12,385 bases of DNA from Pseudomonadota bacterium (GCA_023433305.1 JAEZCZ010000088.1:1-12385), one strand, 5' to 3'; shown: positions 1 through 7,831, numbered from the stretch's first letter. A program made the numbers and translations. The notes: generated by a model from the sequence alone, not told the origin.

Positions 1-26
1 ACCCGGGCGGTTGCGTGCAATGGAAC

Positions 27-50
27 GGGCGGGTCCTCGCGGACCCGCCC
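27..50. terminator. Strong GC-rich hairpin, likely terminator after the TonB receptor gene
   Basis: A perfect 10-base-pair stem (GGGCGGGTCC at 27-36 and GGACCCGCCC at 41-50) closes a TCGC loop. On the plus strand it is followed by a T-rich run (TTTCCTCTTATCT), which suits a transcript entering from the left of the window. On the minus strand it lies 27 bases past the stop codon of the receptor gene and is preceded by an A-rich stretch, but the following tail (GTTCCATTG) is only moderately U-rich. It probably works in both directions; minus-strand termination is inferred from position and stem strength. Confidence 0.75.
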
Positions 51-77
51 TTTCCTCTTATCTAAGGCGAGGAGCCG

Positions 78-3000
78 CTAGTAGCGGACCCGGATGCCCG
101 CCCGGAAGCGCGAGCCGAAGGTGTCGAAATAGACCGGGTTGGTCGGATAGTTCGATCCGCCGCCGCCACCGCCGCCCGGCGCAACGGGCGGATCGGTATC
201 GAAGATGTTGTTGATCGAGCCAAACAGCTCGACATACCTGTCGCCGGCTCCGCCGACCGGGATCTGGTAGGACATCGGAAGCCCGTAGTAGCTCACCGCG
301 TCCACTCGGTTCGTGGTGATCGAATCCTCGAGGGTCGGAGCATATCCCGGATCTTCGGGGCCGATGCGGTCGATCCGGTAGATGCCCTTGCTCAGGTGGC
401 GCCAGGAGGCGGTGACGTTGAAGCCGCCGTTGTCATAGGCGAGGAAGGCGTTCCAGACCCATGGCGGGCTCGGGTTGAAGTCCCCGCCATCGGCCACGGG
501 GCCCGACTGGCCGGCGTAATCGAGCGGGTCCGCAGCCGGGTTGGCCTGGACGATGAAGTCATACTGATGGTTGACCAGCAGGCGCGCGTTGAGCGAGCCG
601 TCCAGATTAGCAGCGATATCCGCCAAACGCATCGAGTAGGCTGCCTCGAAATCGAAGCCGCGTACTTCCATCTTGGCCAGGTTGACCTGGCGTGCGTCGA
701 TGAACGTGATGTCCATCCGGTCCGCCGCGGCAAAGGTGATCCGATCGCAGAACAGGTCGAAATCGTTGCAGAACTCGACGATGCGGTTGCCGCCGAGCGT
801 CGATACCGCGTCCTTCACCTCGATCTGGTACCAGTCAGCCGAGAGGCGCAGGCCCGGGATGAAGGAGGGTTGCAGCACGATACCGGCGGTCGTCGTGTCC
901 GCTTTCTCGGGCGTAAGCGCGAAGCTGCCCCCGTTGAGGATCGGCGTTGGGTCGTCGCCGATCGGGGGCGTTCCAGGCAGCCAGGGGTTCTCGACGATGC
1001 CACTGGTCGAACCGGACTCGGTCGGCACGTTGCGAAGGAACAATTCGCGGAAGCCGGCGGCCCGGATGTCGCGCGAACGCGATCCGCGCAAGCGCAAGCC
1101 ATCCGTGATGTCGTAGATGCCGGAAACCTTCCAACTCACCGCGTTGGACGTCTTCTCCTCGTCGGTGTCGTTGTTGACGGCGTGATTGCGCGTGTAGCGC
1201 ACCGCACCGTTCAGTTCGAACAAGTCACCGATCGGGGAATCCGCGAATACGGGGACGTTGAGCTCGGTGAACCCTTCGATAACGGTGATATCGCCCGAAT
1301 AGTCGAGGCCGAAGGTGAAGGCGAAGTCGTTATAGAAAGGGATGTCGCCATGGGTGACATCGCCACCCTCTGAGCGGTAATCGACACCGGCAGCAGCCGA
1401 AATCGGGCCCGCTCCCCAACCTTTGTGAACGGTGCCCTGGACCGCCCCGGCGAGGACGTGCTGGCTGTATTTGAAATCCTCCTGAACGTCGCGATAGACG
1501 TACGCCAGCGCATCCGGGTCGACCTGATTGAGGCCGAACAGGTTCATCGGAAGGCAGCCCTCGGCGATGGGGTCGGGGTCCGGCCGTAGTAACTCCTTGC
1601 AGACCACGTTGCCGTTTGGCGTGCCGTTCAGAAACTGCCCTTCGTCAACGGCTTCCAGGGCGAACTGGAAGGCGGAATTCACGCGGTTGTTGCTGCGCTC
1701 CTGGTGTCGCTTGTTGCGCCCATACTGATAGTAGGCGTCCCAGGTCCAATCGCCGAACAGTTCGCCCGAAAGGCCAAGCAGGCCGCGGAATACCTTGGTG
1801 TCGGCCTGGTTTACCGAGGTCAGGATGTGATCGAGGTCCTTGCCGAGGCTGAAATTCGTCCCGTCCAGCAAGACACGAAGGTCGTCGGGAATGAACGGGT
1901 TGTCGTTGTTGACAAAGAAGGTTGAACGCGGACCGACCACGTAGCTGGTATTCGACGCGGAGCGATCGGCATAAGTCAACTCGGTCTGAACGGTGATCGC
2001 GTCCGTCAGCTCATACTCGCCATAGAGATATCCGACCCAGCGCTCCATCGGCGTCTGGAGGTCGGAATCGTCATAAGTCGAGGCGCCGTCGCCACCTTGG
2101 CGTGACCCGAACTGGAACGAGTTGAGGAAGCGACCCGGATCGTAGTCCACGACGTGCATGCCATCGTCGGTGAAGCGCTTGTTCCGCGCGGCAAGTGCGG
2201 CCGGCGCGCGGTCTCGCACCACACCGCGCGGATCGTTGTTAGCCTGCTTCGAATCCGGCCCGATCACGTAGTGCGGCAGGCCGTAACCCGGTGAGCCGGG
2301 AATGTTGTAGCCCGACTGTCCACCGCCGAGCAGAACGTTGTTGGCATTGGTGAAGACGTCCCAGCTTTCCGCGCACCAGACGCGAACCTTCGCGCAGTCG
2401 CCGATCCCCTCGTTCTTCTGGTATTCGCCGCCGACCGTGACATGGCCGCGGCCGCCGGCGAAGCCCGTGCCGCCCATCAGGGAGGCGTGATAGCTCTTGC
2501 CGTCGCCGCGAAATGTCTGGCCGTAGTCGGCCTGCGCCTTGATGCCCTCGAACCGCGTCTCGAGCAGGATGTTGACCACCCCCGTGATCGCGTCCGAGCC
2601 ATAGGCGGCCGAGGCGCCGCCGGTAACGGTCTCAACCCGCTCGATCATCGCGGCCGGTATGACGTTGAGATCGATCGCGCCCCCATCCGAAGTGGGGATG
2701 AAGCGCCGGCTGTTGACCAAGGTGAGAGTCCTGGTGCCGTTGGATGGGTTAAGGCCGCGCAGGTTGGCATAGGAAGCGCCGACATTAGCCCCGGCCGTAA
2801 TGCCCGAAACGGCGTCGGACTGAAAGTTGGACTGCTGGGGGATCAGGTTCAGCGCCTCGCTGATATTCACCTGGCCCAGGTTCTCCATCAGGTCGCCGCC
2901 GATGACCGTAGCCGGTGTAGGCTGGTCAAACCCGCTGTCGCGTTGGATGCGGCTGCCGGTGACGATGATCGCGTTCTCGCTTCCATCAGCCGCCTGGGCA

Positions 3001-3119
3001 TCGGCCGGCGCGGCATCTTGAGCGAGCGCGGGCGTATTCAGGCAAAGCAGCGCCAGTGCCGTCGCGGCGCTACCGAGAAGCGCGCGCGCTCGGCTGTTCT
3101 TGTCTTGAGTGCGGTGCAT
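78..3119 (-). CDS. TonB-dependent outer-membrane receptor
   Basis: This 1013-residue protein should be a gated 22-strand outer-membrane barrel that imports a substrate using TonB/ExbBD energy. Visible features are a signal peptide (residues about 1-33, hydrophobic core LLGSAATALALLCL, cleavage after ALA), a TonB-box-like segment ENAIIVTGSR at about 48-57, and a plug domain at about 60-190 with the typical ANLRGLN and VNSRRF elements and AAYGSDAITGVVNILL. The long barrel ends in an aromatic C-terminus (RAGIRVRY). Three close cysteine pairs (for example C242/C249) may form disulfides in extracellular loops. A run of seven glycines near the C-terminus is a feature I associate with sphingomonad receptors. 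The start at 3119 is supported by GGGAGG six bases upstream. It is last in a minus-strand catabolic gene set, so it probably imports that pathway's substrate; an organic ligand is more likely than a siderophore, but the ligand is not readable from sequence. Confidence 0.93.
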   Translation of the reverse strand: MHRTQDKNSRARALLGSAATALALLCLNTPALAQDAAPADAQAADGSENAIIVTGSRIQRDSGFDQPTPATVIGGDLMENLGQVNISEALNLIPQQSNFQSDAVSGITAGANVGASYANLRGLNPSNGTRTLTLVNSRRFIPTSDGGAIDLNVIPAAMIERVETVTGGASAAYGSDAITGVVNILLETRFEGIKAQADYGQTFRGDGKSYHASLMGGTGFAGGRGHVTVGGEYQKNEGIGDCAKVRVWCAESWDVFTNANNVLLGGGQSGYNIPGSPGYGLPHYVIGPDSKQANNDPRGVVRDRAPAALAARNKRFTDDGMHVVDYDPGRFLNSFQFGSRQGGDGASTYDDSDLQTPMERWVGYLYGEYELTDAITVQTELTYADRSASNTSYVVGPRSTFFVNNDNPFIPDDLRVLLDGTNFSLGKDLDHILTSVNQADTKVFRGLLGLSGELFGDWTWDAYYQYGRNKRHQERSNNRVNSAFQFALEAVDEGQFLNGTPNGNVVCKELLRPDPDPIAEGCLPMNLFGLNQVDPDALAYVYRDVQEDFKYSQHVLAGAVQGTVHKGWGAGPISAAAGVDYRSEGGDVTHGDIPFYNDFAFTFGLDYSGDITVIEGFTELNVPVFADSPIGDLFELNGAVRYTRNHAVNNDTDEEKTSNAVSWKVSGIYDITDGLRLRGSRSRDIRAAGFRELFLRNVPTESGSTSGIVENPWLPGTPPIGDDPTPILNGGSFALTPEKADTTTAGIVLQPSFIPGLRLSADWYQIEVKDAVSTLGGNRIVEFCNDFDLFCDRITFAAADRMDITFIDARQVNLAKMEVRGFDFEAAYSMRLADIAANLDGSLNARLLVNHQYDFIVQANPAADPLDYAGQSGPVADGGDFNPSPPWVWNAFLAYDNGGFNVTASWRHLSKGIYRIDRIGPEDPGYAPTLEDSITTNRVDAVSYYGLPMSYQIPVGGAGDRYVELFGSINNIFDTDPPVAPGGGGGGGSNYPTNPVYFDTFGSRFRAGIRVRY

Positions 3120-3125
3120 CGGATT

Positions 3126-3131
3126 CCTCCC
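3126..3131 (-). promoter_or_regulatory. Ribosome binding site of the TonB receptor gene
   Basis: On the minus strand GGGAGG lies six bases before the ATG at 3119, a near-ideal Shine-Dalgarno spacing. It confirms the start that gives a complete signal peptide. Confidence 0.8.
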
Positions 3132-3256
3132 TATCGAGCGCCACGGCCTGCCATCCGCGCTCAGTCGGGCGGATCGTGCACGGGGGCGTCGCAGGGTGAT
3201 TGGCAGCGGGGCGGGGCGGATACTTTCACCGGAAGGCCCTAGTTATTACCGAAATC

Positions 3257-3280
3257 GGCAAAGGGTCCGGCACCCTGGCC
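3257..3280 (-). terminator. Weak hairpin just after the amidohydrolase gene
   Basis: Two bases past the amidohydrolase stop codon, the minus strand can fold with GGC and AGGGT pairing to ACCCT and GCC around a GCCGG loop, with a small internal mismatch. No U-run follows. It could attenuate transcription into the receptor gene or protect a 3' end. The 163-base gap (3120-3282) also leaves room for a separate receptor promoter, but I found no convincing -35/-10 pair there. Confidence 0.3.
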
Positions 3281-3282
3281 AA

Positions 3283-4143
3283 TCAGGCGAAATAGAGCCG
3301 CAGCGCCGTCCGGTCGATCTCCGCGCGCTTGGCCGGATCCGGAATCCAGCGCCGGTAGCTCCCGAGGACATCGGCATAGCCAATGCGCTTTTCGTAGCCG
3401 ACGAAAGGCGCATCGCTGCCCCACAGCAGGCGGTCCGTCCCGACCTTGTCGAGCAACTCGGCCGCCACGGTCTGGGCGAGCGTTTCGAGGTCTCCGTCGG
3501 GATTTTCGCGCCACGCTGCGGTGCCGGCCAGGCGGAAGCCCCCCGACAGCTTGATCCAGGTCCGCCCCCCCTCGACGGCCTGAAGCATGGCCTTGAACCC
3601 ATCGCAGTTGAGCGGGTCCGCGGGGTCGGGATGACCGAAGTGATCGATCACGATGTCGACACCGCTTTCGAGCAGCGCCTCGAGGACGGGCCGGAGTTGC
3701 TGGCCTTCGATCGCCACGTGTACGTGCCAGCCCAGGTCGCGCACGCGGCGAAACAGGAGACGGTATTCATCGCTGCGGAAGTCCGGCATCCGCTCGCGGC
3801 GGGCAAGCTGCAGCCTGATCCCGACGACACCCTCTGACTGCATTCGCTCCAGCGAGTAGCGCTCGACCGTCGGCGGGACGATCGCCGTTCCTCGCAGCCG
3901 TGGGTTCCGGCGCAACTGGGCGATCATGTAGTCGTTATAGTAGCCGGTAATGCTGAGCCCCGAGATCACCGCGAAGTGCACACCGTGCCGATCCATCTGG
4001 GCCAACAAGTCGCCGGCCGTGAACGCATAGTCCGGTTGTATCCAGGCCCCGTAAGCCACCGGCATGTCGGGCAGGAAGATGTGGGTGTGGCAGTCGACCA
4101 AGGGGCCGGTGACCGGTTCGCTGGCTCCAGGAGGCGTGCTCAT
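3283..4143 (-). CDS. Amidohydrolase-superfamily lactonase (LigI / fuconolactonase-like)
   Basis: This 286-residue TIM-barrel hydrolase belongs to the amidohydrolase family that includes 2-pyrone-4,6-dicarboxylate lactonase (LigI), sulfolactonases and sugar-acid lactonases. Motifs seen are DCHTH (H19, H21) at the end of strand 1, GWHVHV (H140/H142), DHFGHPD (H168, H171), KLSG (K198) and WGSDAPF (D244, the expected catalytic aspartate). Length is normal and there is no signal peptide, so it should be cytoplasmic. Its start lies 15 bases after the stop of the cupin gene, and an AAGG Shine-Dalgarno overlaps that stop, suggesting translational coupling. The likely reaction is hydrolytic opening of a lactone, or possibly a non-oxidative decarboxylation, since decarboxylases share this fold. 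The neighbouring class II aldolase favours lactone opening that feeds a retro-aldol step. The substrate is unknown. Confidence 0.88.
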   Translation of the reverse strand: MSTPPGASEPVTGPLVDCHTHIFLPDMPVAYGAWIQPDYAFTAGDLLAQMDRHGVHFAVISGLSITGYYNDYMIAQLRRNPRLRGTAIVPPTVERYSLERMQSEGVVGIRLQLARRERMPDFRSDEYRLLFRRVRDLGWHVHVAIEGQQLRPVLEALLESGVDIVIDHFGHPDPADPLNCDGFKAMLQAVEGGRTWIKLSGGFRLAGTAAWRENPDGDLETLAQTVAAELLDKVGTDRLLWGSDAPFVGYEKRIGYADVLGSYRRWIPDPAKRAEIDRTALRLYFA

Positions 4144-4158
4144 GACGGGTGCCGTGCC

Positions 4159-5055
4159 TTACCGCGGGTAATCGTCGGCATTGAGAACCCAGCCCGGCAT
4201 GTCCGAGAAATCCGCCCGCGGCGGCGCGAAGATGTCCACGAGGAGATTCACCCCGGAGTCGATCGCAGCCGAAGTATGGATGACGCGCGGTGGAATGACG
4301 CAGACGGACGGGGTGCCGCAGACTTCGTGCTCGTCGTCCCGCCAATCGGCCTTGTTGGCGGTCCAGGGCCAGCGCAAATGATGCTCGTAGACCCCGCCGA
4401 TCGCCAGCGAGCACTGCTCGAAGTCGTCGTGGTGATGCGGGCTCAGCTTGGCCGGATCGCGCGGACCGTGCTGAGGCGGGAACACGTTGACCATGAACGT
4501 GGTGCAGCGGAAAATCTTGCCGAAGCGACCTTCTTGGTCGGGCGCGTCGAGGCTATAGCTGCGGATGCGATGCCCGCCGGGCGGAGTGGGCCAGGCCTCG
4601 TAGGGCGGCACTTGCGGATGCGGCCCGGCATAGACCGCGGCGTTTGACGCCTTCGCGGCCACGTCGGCCGACCGGGTCGAGATGAGGCGGATCACCCGGC
4701 CAGCCCCTTTCACGACAACGCGGCTGTCGCCGGGCGGGATCATCGTTATCGAAAACCCGTCGATCCCCCGGGTTTCGCCATCGGCGCTCACTTCGACGCT
4801 TGTGTTCTCATCGGGCAGCAGGAGGACGTACTCGTCCACTTGCCCCTCGCGCTCGAACACCGCGCCTTCCTCCGCATCGGAATAGCAGACCACGAAATTC
4901 TGCCCCCGGGTGTACCAGGTGCGATGCCCCGCGCCGGCTTCCTGCGGCTCGCTCTCGTGGAAGCGCGCGTAGGTCGAACTGCCGAAGGCAGTGGCGGGGC
5001 CGCTGCCGCGTCCCGCCGTGGCAAGGCGTGAGCGGGGGTCGTCGGATTCGTACAC
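4159..5055 (-). CDS. Two-domain cupin protein, C-terminal domain metal-binding
   Basis: This 298-residue protein has two cupin-like halves. The C-terminal half (about 180-285) has a near-canonical motif 1, with H207, H209, E213 and G220 spaced as in HxHxxxE(x6)G, and a motif 2 (IPPRVIH) giving H260 as fourth ligand, so it should bind a divalent metal. The N-terminal half (about 50-130) keeps the outline (GQVDEYVLLLP, then MIPPGDSRV) but lacks the histidines, so it is probably structural. No signal peptide is present; the protein should be cytoplasmic. The start is GTG at 5055, supported by GGAG nine bases upstream and by the six-base gap after the preceding stop. Such proteins can be isomerases, dioxygenases or lyases; I cannot choose. 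Placement between an exported SnoaL protein and a lactonase implies a step in the same pathway. Confidence 0.8.
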   Translation of the reverse strand: MYESDDPRSRLATAGRGSGPATAFGSSTYARFHESEPQEAGAGHRTWYTRGQNFVVCYSDAEEGAVFEREGQVDEYVLLLPDENTSVEVSADGETRGIDGFSITMIPPGDSRVVVKGAGRVIRLISTRSADVAAKASNAAVYAGPHPQVPPYEAWPTPPGGHRIRSYSLDAPDQEGRFGKIFRCTTFMVNVFPPQHGPRDPAKLSPHHHDDFEQCSLAIGGVYEHHLRWPWTANKADWRDDEHEVCGTPSVCVIPPRVIHTSAAIDSGVNLLVDIFAPPRADFSDMPGWVLNADDYPR

Positions 5056-5061
5056 GTCTGT

Positions 5062-6936
5062 TTACTCCGTGGCCGTAGCGCGGTGGCCATCGGACCACGC
5101 GAGGAATGTAGCCGGCCGTCTTCCGCTGACCGGGTTGGCAAAATGGAACCCCATCGGGGCGACCTCGGGGAAGGGGGCGAAGGTCACCCCTCGCAAGGGC
5201 GCGTCGGGCGGAAACTTGGCGACGTCTTCCGGCTTGGGCGCAAAGCGCGCGCTGGCCGCGGGATCGATCCCGGCCCAGCCCTTGGTGTAATCGCCGAGCC
5301 AGACGTAATCGAGATCCATGCCATGGATCTTCCAGACGCCGTTCTCCAGGACCGCCTGGTTCTCGTAGACGCCCGAGATCCACGATCCGGGCGTCTCGTA
5401 CGCGGAGTTGAACTGGAACAGACGCAGGCGGATATTGGCGCGCGTGCCGTCGGCCGAAGGCGTCACGTAGGGCTGGGTCTTCTGGTGGATGGCCATTGTC
5501 GGCCCGGTTCGGCCGCGATTGCCGTAGCGGTTGAAGAGCGAGCCGCGGACGCGCTCGCGCCCGATGTATGTGCCGATGTACGAAAGTTCCTTCCACCCGT
5601 CGGTGGAGAACAGGTCGGCGGTGCCGTCCCAGTCGAATTCATCGATGTAATAGCCGTAGGCGTTCGAGATGTTCTCGGCCCCGTCGAAAGCTTCGGCGCG
5701 AGCCAGCAACGTCGCGGCGTTTCCGCTGCCAGCGAAAACGGGCGTCGGATGAAGCGCGGGCCCCGCTTCGAGGGGAGGGGGAGTCGAGTCGTCGATCGCT
5801 CCCTGGGTAGCCCAGCCCTCGGTATAGGCGGCCCGCATGCGCGGATGGCGCCGCAGAGCGGCGATGCGCCACTGGGCGTCATCGCCGCGCGCCAGATCGA
5901 ACTCCTGCACCGTCGCCGACCAGAATGTCTCGCCTCCGTGGCGGCCAGTCATGCCGATCTCGATGTTGCGGAGCGTGGCGCTGCGCCCGTCGGCGGCCAC
6001 CGTGACCACCGGCATCAGTTGCGGCCGGTCGTTCAGCTCGCCCGTGTCGAGGCCCGGATCGCCGAAAGTGCGCAGCCCGGCGAGGATGCCTTCCCGTCCC
6101 GTCCAGTTGCCCGTCCCGGCAATCGCGAGCGCACCTTCGGGCGTGAAGAGGTCGGCGATGTCTTCGTGCATCTGCCGATCGAGATAGAAGCCATAGGCGG
6201 CGACGAGATTCTGGACCATGCTCGACGCAAGCACGAGGTCGGCTCCGGCTGAAAGCTCGGGTGCTGGCAAGGCCGTCGTGCTGCGCGCGCGCGGGACGGG
6301 AGTGCCCGCCTGATCGGGCGTATAATGGTAGGCCACTTTCCCGACGAGCGGCGCAACGCTGCGCCAACCGTCGACGTAGGGGCCGGCATATTGCGGATGG
6401 TAGTGCATCCGTGCGATCTTCCAGTTCGAGCCTTCGCGGACATAGTCGATCACGTGGATGCCGCCCGCCCAGTCGGCCGATTTGCCCGTCTGCCCGGTCA
6501 TCGCGACTTCGTGCCAGCGGCCGCGAGCGCTCCGTCCATCGTCGGCGAGCGTGATGACGGGTGTGAGGAACAGGCGCAGATTCAGTTGGCCCGGCGCCAG
6601 AGGCTCGTTGCCGGAGCCCATCGAGGCGCGCAGGAAATCGCGAAGGGCGGATTGTCCTTCGATGGTGCGCGAGCCGTCGGTCCAGCTTCCACCGGCGGCG
6701 AACAACTCCGCCATGTCCGCCCATCGCCCGGCTTCGGCATGGTGACCCCAGATGTGCTGCAACCGCTTGATCTCGCGGATCGAGCGAAGGTCTTGCAGGC
6801 GCGCGGTGAGTACGCCTGCGTCGGCAACATCCTCTTGAGCGAAGGTCAGCGCCGGCGTGCAGGCCGCGATCGCGACGGCTCCGCCCGTCAGCAGAACGGC
6901 GCGGCGGCCAAGCTGCCATCCATTCTTTGCGTTCAT
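5062..6936 (-). CDS. Exported protein with three tandem SnoaL/NTF2-like domains
   Basis: This 624-residue protein begins with a Tat-like leader: twin arginine R11-R12 followed by the hydrophobic VLLTGGAVAIAA. A lipobox-like IAAC ends at C26, and there is an alternative signal-peptidase site near AFAQ-like TFAQ (31-34), so it is exported and possibly lipid-anchored. Three NTF2-like cone-fold domains follow at about 45-195, 235-378 and 418-558. Each starts with a helix containing a Tyr/Trp-rich segment (HIWGHHAEAGRW, AYGFYLDRQMHE, AYGYYIDEFDWDG), then DLF or ELF, and ends in a W(K/R)I strand and a GW motif. Fold members act as dehydratases, cyclases or isomerases, or simply bind ligand. An ATG at 7056 is also in frame but would bury the leader; GGGAGG before 6936 fixes the start. 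It is coupled to the cupin gene by a six-base gap. Function is inferred only at fold level. Confidence 0.82.
   Translation of the reverse strand: MNAKNGWQLGRRAVLLTGGAVAIAACTPALTFAQEDVADAGVLTARLQDLRSIREIKRLQHIWGHHAEAGRWADMAELFAAGGSWTDGSRTIEGQSALRDFLRASMGSGNEPLAPGQLNLRLFLTPVITLADDGRSARGRWHEVAMTGQTGKSADWAGGIHVIDYVREGSNWKIARMHYHPQYAGPYVDGWRSVAPLVGKVAYHYTPDQAGTPVPRARSTTALPAPELSAGADLVLASSMVQNLVAAYGFYLDRQMHEDIADLFTPEGALAIAGTGNWTGREGILAGLRTFGDPGLDTGELNDRPQLMPVVTVAADGRSATLRNIEIGMTGRHGGETFWSATVQEFDLARGDDAQWRIAALRRHPRMRAAYTEGWATQGAIDDSTPPPLEAGPALHPTPVFAGSGNAATLLARAEAFDGAENISNAYGYYIDEFDWDGTADLFSTDGWKELSYIGTYIGRERVRGSLFNRYGNRGRTGPTMAIHQKTQPYVTPSADGTRANIRLRLFQFNSAYETPGSWISGVYENQAVLENGVWKIHGMDLDYVWLGDYTKGWAGIDPAASARFAPKPEDVAKFPPDAPLRGVTFAPFPEVAPMGFHFANPVSGRRPATFLAWSDGHRATATE
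5065..5068 (-). promoter_or_regulatory. Ribosome binding site deciding the GTG start of the cupin gene
   Basis: GGAG on the minus strand sits directly before the TAA stop of the SnoaL gene and nine bases before GTG at 5055. No nearby ATG offers an alternative. The arrangement points to coupled translation of the two genes. Confidence 0.65.
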
Positions 6937-6942
6937 TGCGTT

Positions 6943-6949
6943 CCCTCCC
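6943..6949 (-). promoter_or_regulatory. Ribosome binding site deciding the SnoaL-protein start
   Basis: GGGAGGG ends six bases before ATG 6936 on the minus strand. It supports the shorter protein with an N-terminal Tat-like leader over the version starting 40 codons earlier at 7056. Confidence 0.75.
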
Positions 6950-6997
6950 TCGGCACGCTCGGCTTTCAATCCAGCGCTATGGCCGCAACGCGGCGCG

Positions 6998-7023
6998 GGC
7001 AATTTGCATCCGCCCGAATTGCC
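6998..7023. repeat. Inverted repeat in the gap before the SnoaL-protein gene
   Basis: GGCAATT (6998-7004) and AATTGCC (7017-7023) form a perfect 7-base inverted repeat with a 12-base spacer, inside the 135-base gap between the aldolase stop and the SnoaL start. The half-site centres are about 19 bases apart, which would suit a dimeric regulator, but no regulator gene is in the window and no clear promoter elements were found. It may be an internal operator or chance. Confidence 0.3.
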
Positions 7024-7071
7024 GCAGCGGGAAACATTCGCTTCCGGCCCGTGCAAGTGAGCGCAACGCCG

Positions 7072-7821
7072 TCAGGCCCGCGCCTGCTCGCAAATCGCCA
7101 GCGCGGCTTTGCCGAACAGCGTGGCGTCGTTGCTGACCATCACCAGAGAGTAGCCGAGCGCCAGATACTCGCGCGCTTCATCGACGTTGGAGGCGGCAAT
7201 ACCGCTGGCCTTGCCGGCGTCGCGGGCGGCGTTCGCGATCTCGCGCACCAGGGCCCGCGTCTCCGGCTCCTCGGGCCGGCGCCCGCTCGACAGGAACAGG
7301 TCGCCGAGCCCCACAAACACGCCTGAAACCGTCTCGAGTGCGAGGTAATCGGCGGCTTCCTGGAGCACGTCCCAGCTTTCGAGCTGGACCATCCGTAAGC
7401 AACTGTCTCCGCGCTGCACGTAGTCGGCGACGGGCAAGAGACCCCATTTGCCAGCGCGCGAAGTGGCGCCGAGACCCCGCGTACCGCGCGGCGCGAAAAC
7501 CATCGCGCGGGTGATTTGCTCGGCCATCTCCAGGCTGGCGACATGCGGCACGAGCAGCCCGTCAGCGCCGCTGTCGAGCAAGCGTTGAGTTTGCGCGCCC
7601 GAACGGTCGGACACGCGCACGAGCGCCGCCATGCCTGCCGCCTGGGCCCCCACGATCAGGCGATAGGTCGTCTCCATGTCGAGCGGTGCGTGCTCGAGAT
7701 CGACGACCACGAAGTCGAAGCCGGCATGTCCGAGTATCTCGACGGTTTCGAGCGACGGGATCTTGACCCATGTCCCGAGGAGACCTTCCGCCTTTCGGGG
7801 CGGATACCCGAATTCGATCAT
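7072..7821 (-). CDS. HpcH/HpaI-family class II aldolase
   Basis: This 249-residue enzyme should cleave a 4-hydroxy-2-oxo acid to pyruvate (or a 2-oxo acid) and an aldehyde in the cytoplasm, using a divalent metal. Residues match E. coli HpaI one position earlier: H44 in VDLEHAP (HpaI H45), R69 in LVRVSD (R70), D83 (D84), and metal ligands E148 in VQLESW (E149) and D174 in FVGLGDL (D175). The usual GPADLS loop reads GLGDLF, suggesting a different substrate pocket. Family alternatives include 2-keto-3-deoxy-L-rhamnonate aldolase; the CitE/malyl-CoA lyase branch is less likely from the short length. The start at 7821 is chosen because GGAGGG lies four bases upstream; an in-frame ATG at 7899 would add 26 residues of unlikely composition. 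It is the first gene of the minus-strand set and diverges from the carbonic anhydrase-like gene. Confidence 0.9.
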   Translation of the reverse strand: MIEFGYPPRKAEGLLGTWVKIPSLETVEILGHAGFDFVVVDLEHAPLDMETTYRLIVGAQAAGMAALVRVSDRSGAQTQRLLDSGADGLLVPHVASLEMAEQITRAMVFAPRGTRGLGATSRAGKWGLLPVADYVQRGDSCLRMVQLESWDVLQEAADYLALETVSGVFVGLGDLFLSSGRRPEEPETRALVREIANAARDAGKASGIAASNVDEAREYLALGYSLVMVSNDATLFGKAALAICEQARA

Positions 7822-7825
7822 GCCA

Positions 7826-7831
7826 CCCTCC
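7826..7831 (-). promoter_or_regulatory. Ribosome binding site deciding the aldolase start
   Basis: GGAGGG on the minus strand, four bases before ATG 7821. It selects the start that aligns with the usual N-terminus of HpaI-type aldolases. Confidence 0.7.

Noticed and set aside
1..77. Small plus-strand frame beginning at 11
   Set aside because: It runs through the terminator hairpin into the antisense of the receptor gene and has Arg/Pro/Ser-rich shadow composition.
5083..6252. 389-codon open frame on the plus strand opposite the SnoaL gene
   Set aside because: It is antisense to a well-supported gene, its translation has no recognisable domain, and long antisense frames are common in GC-rich DNA.
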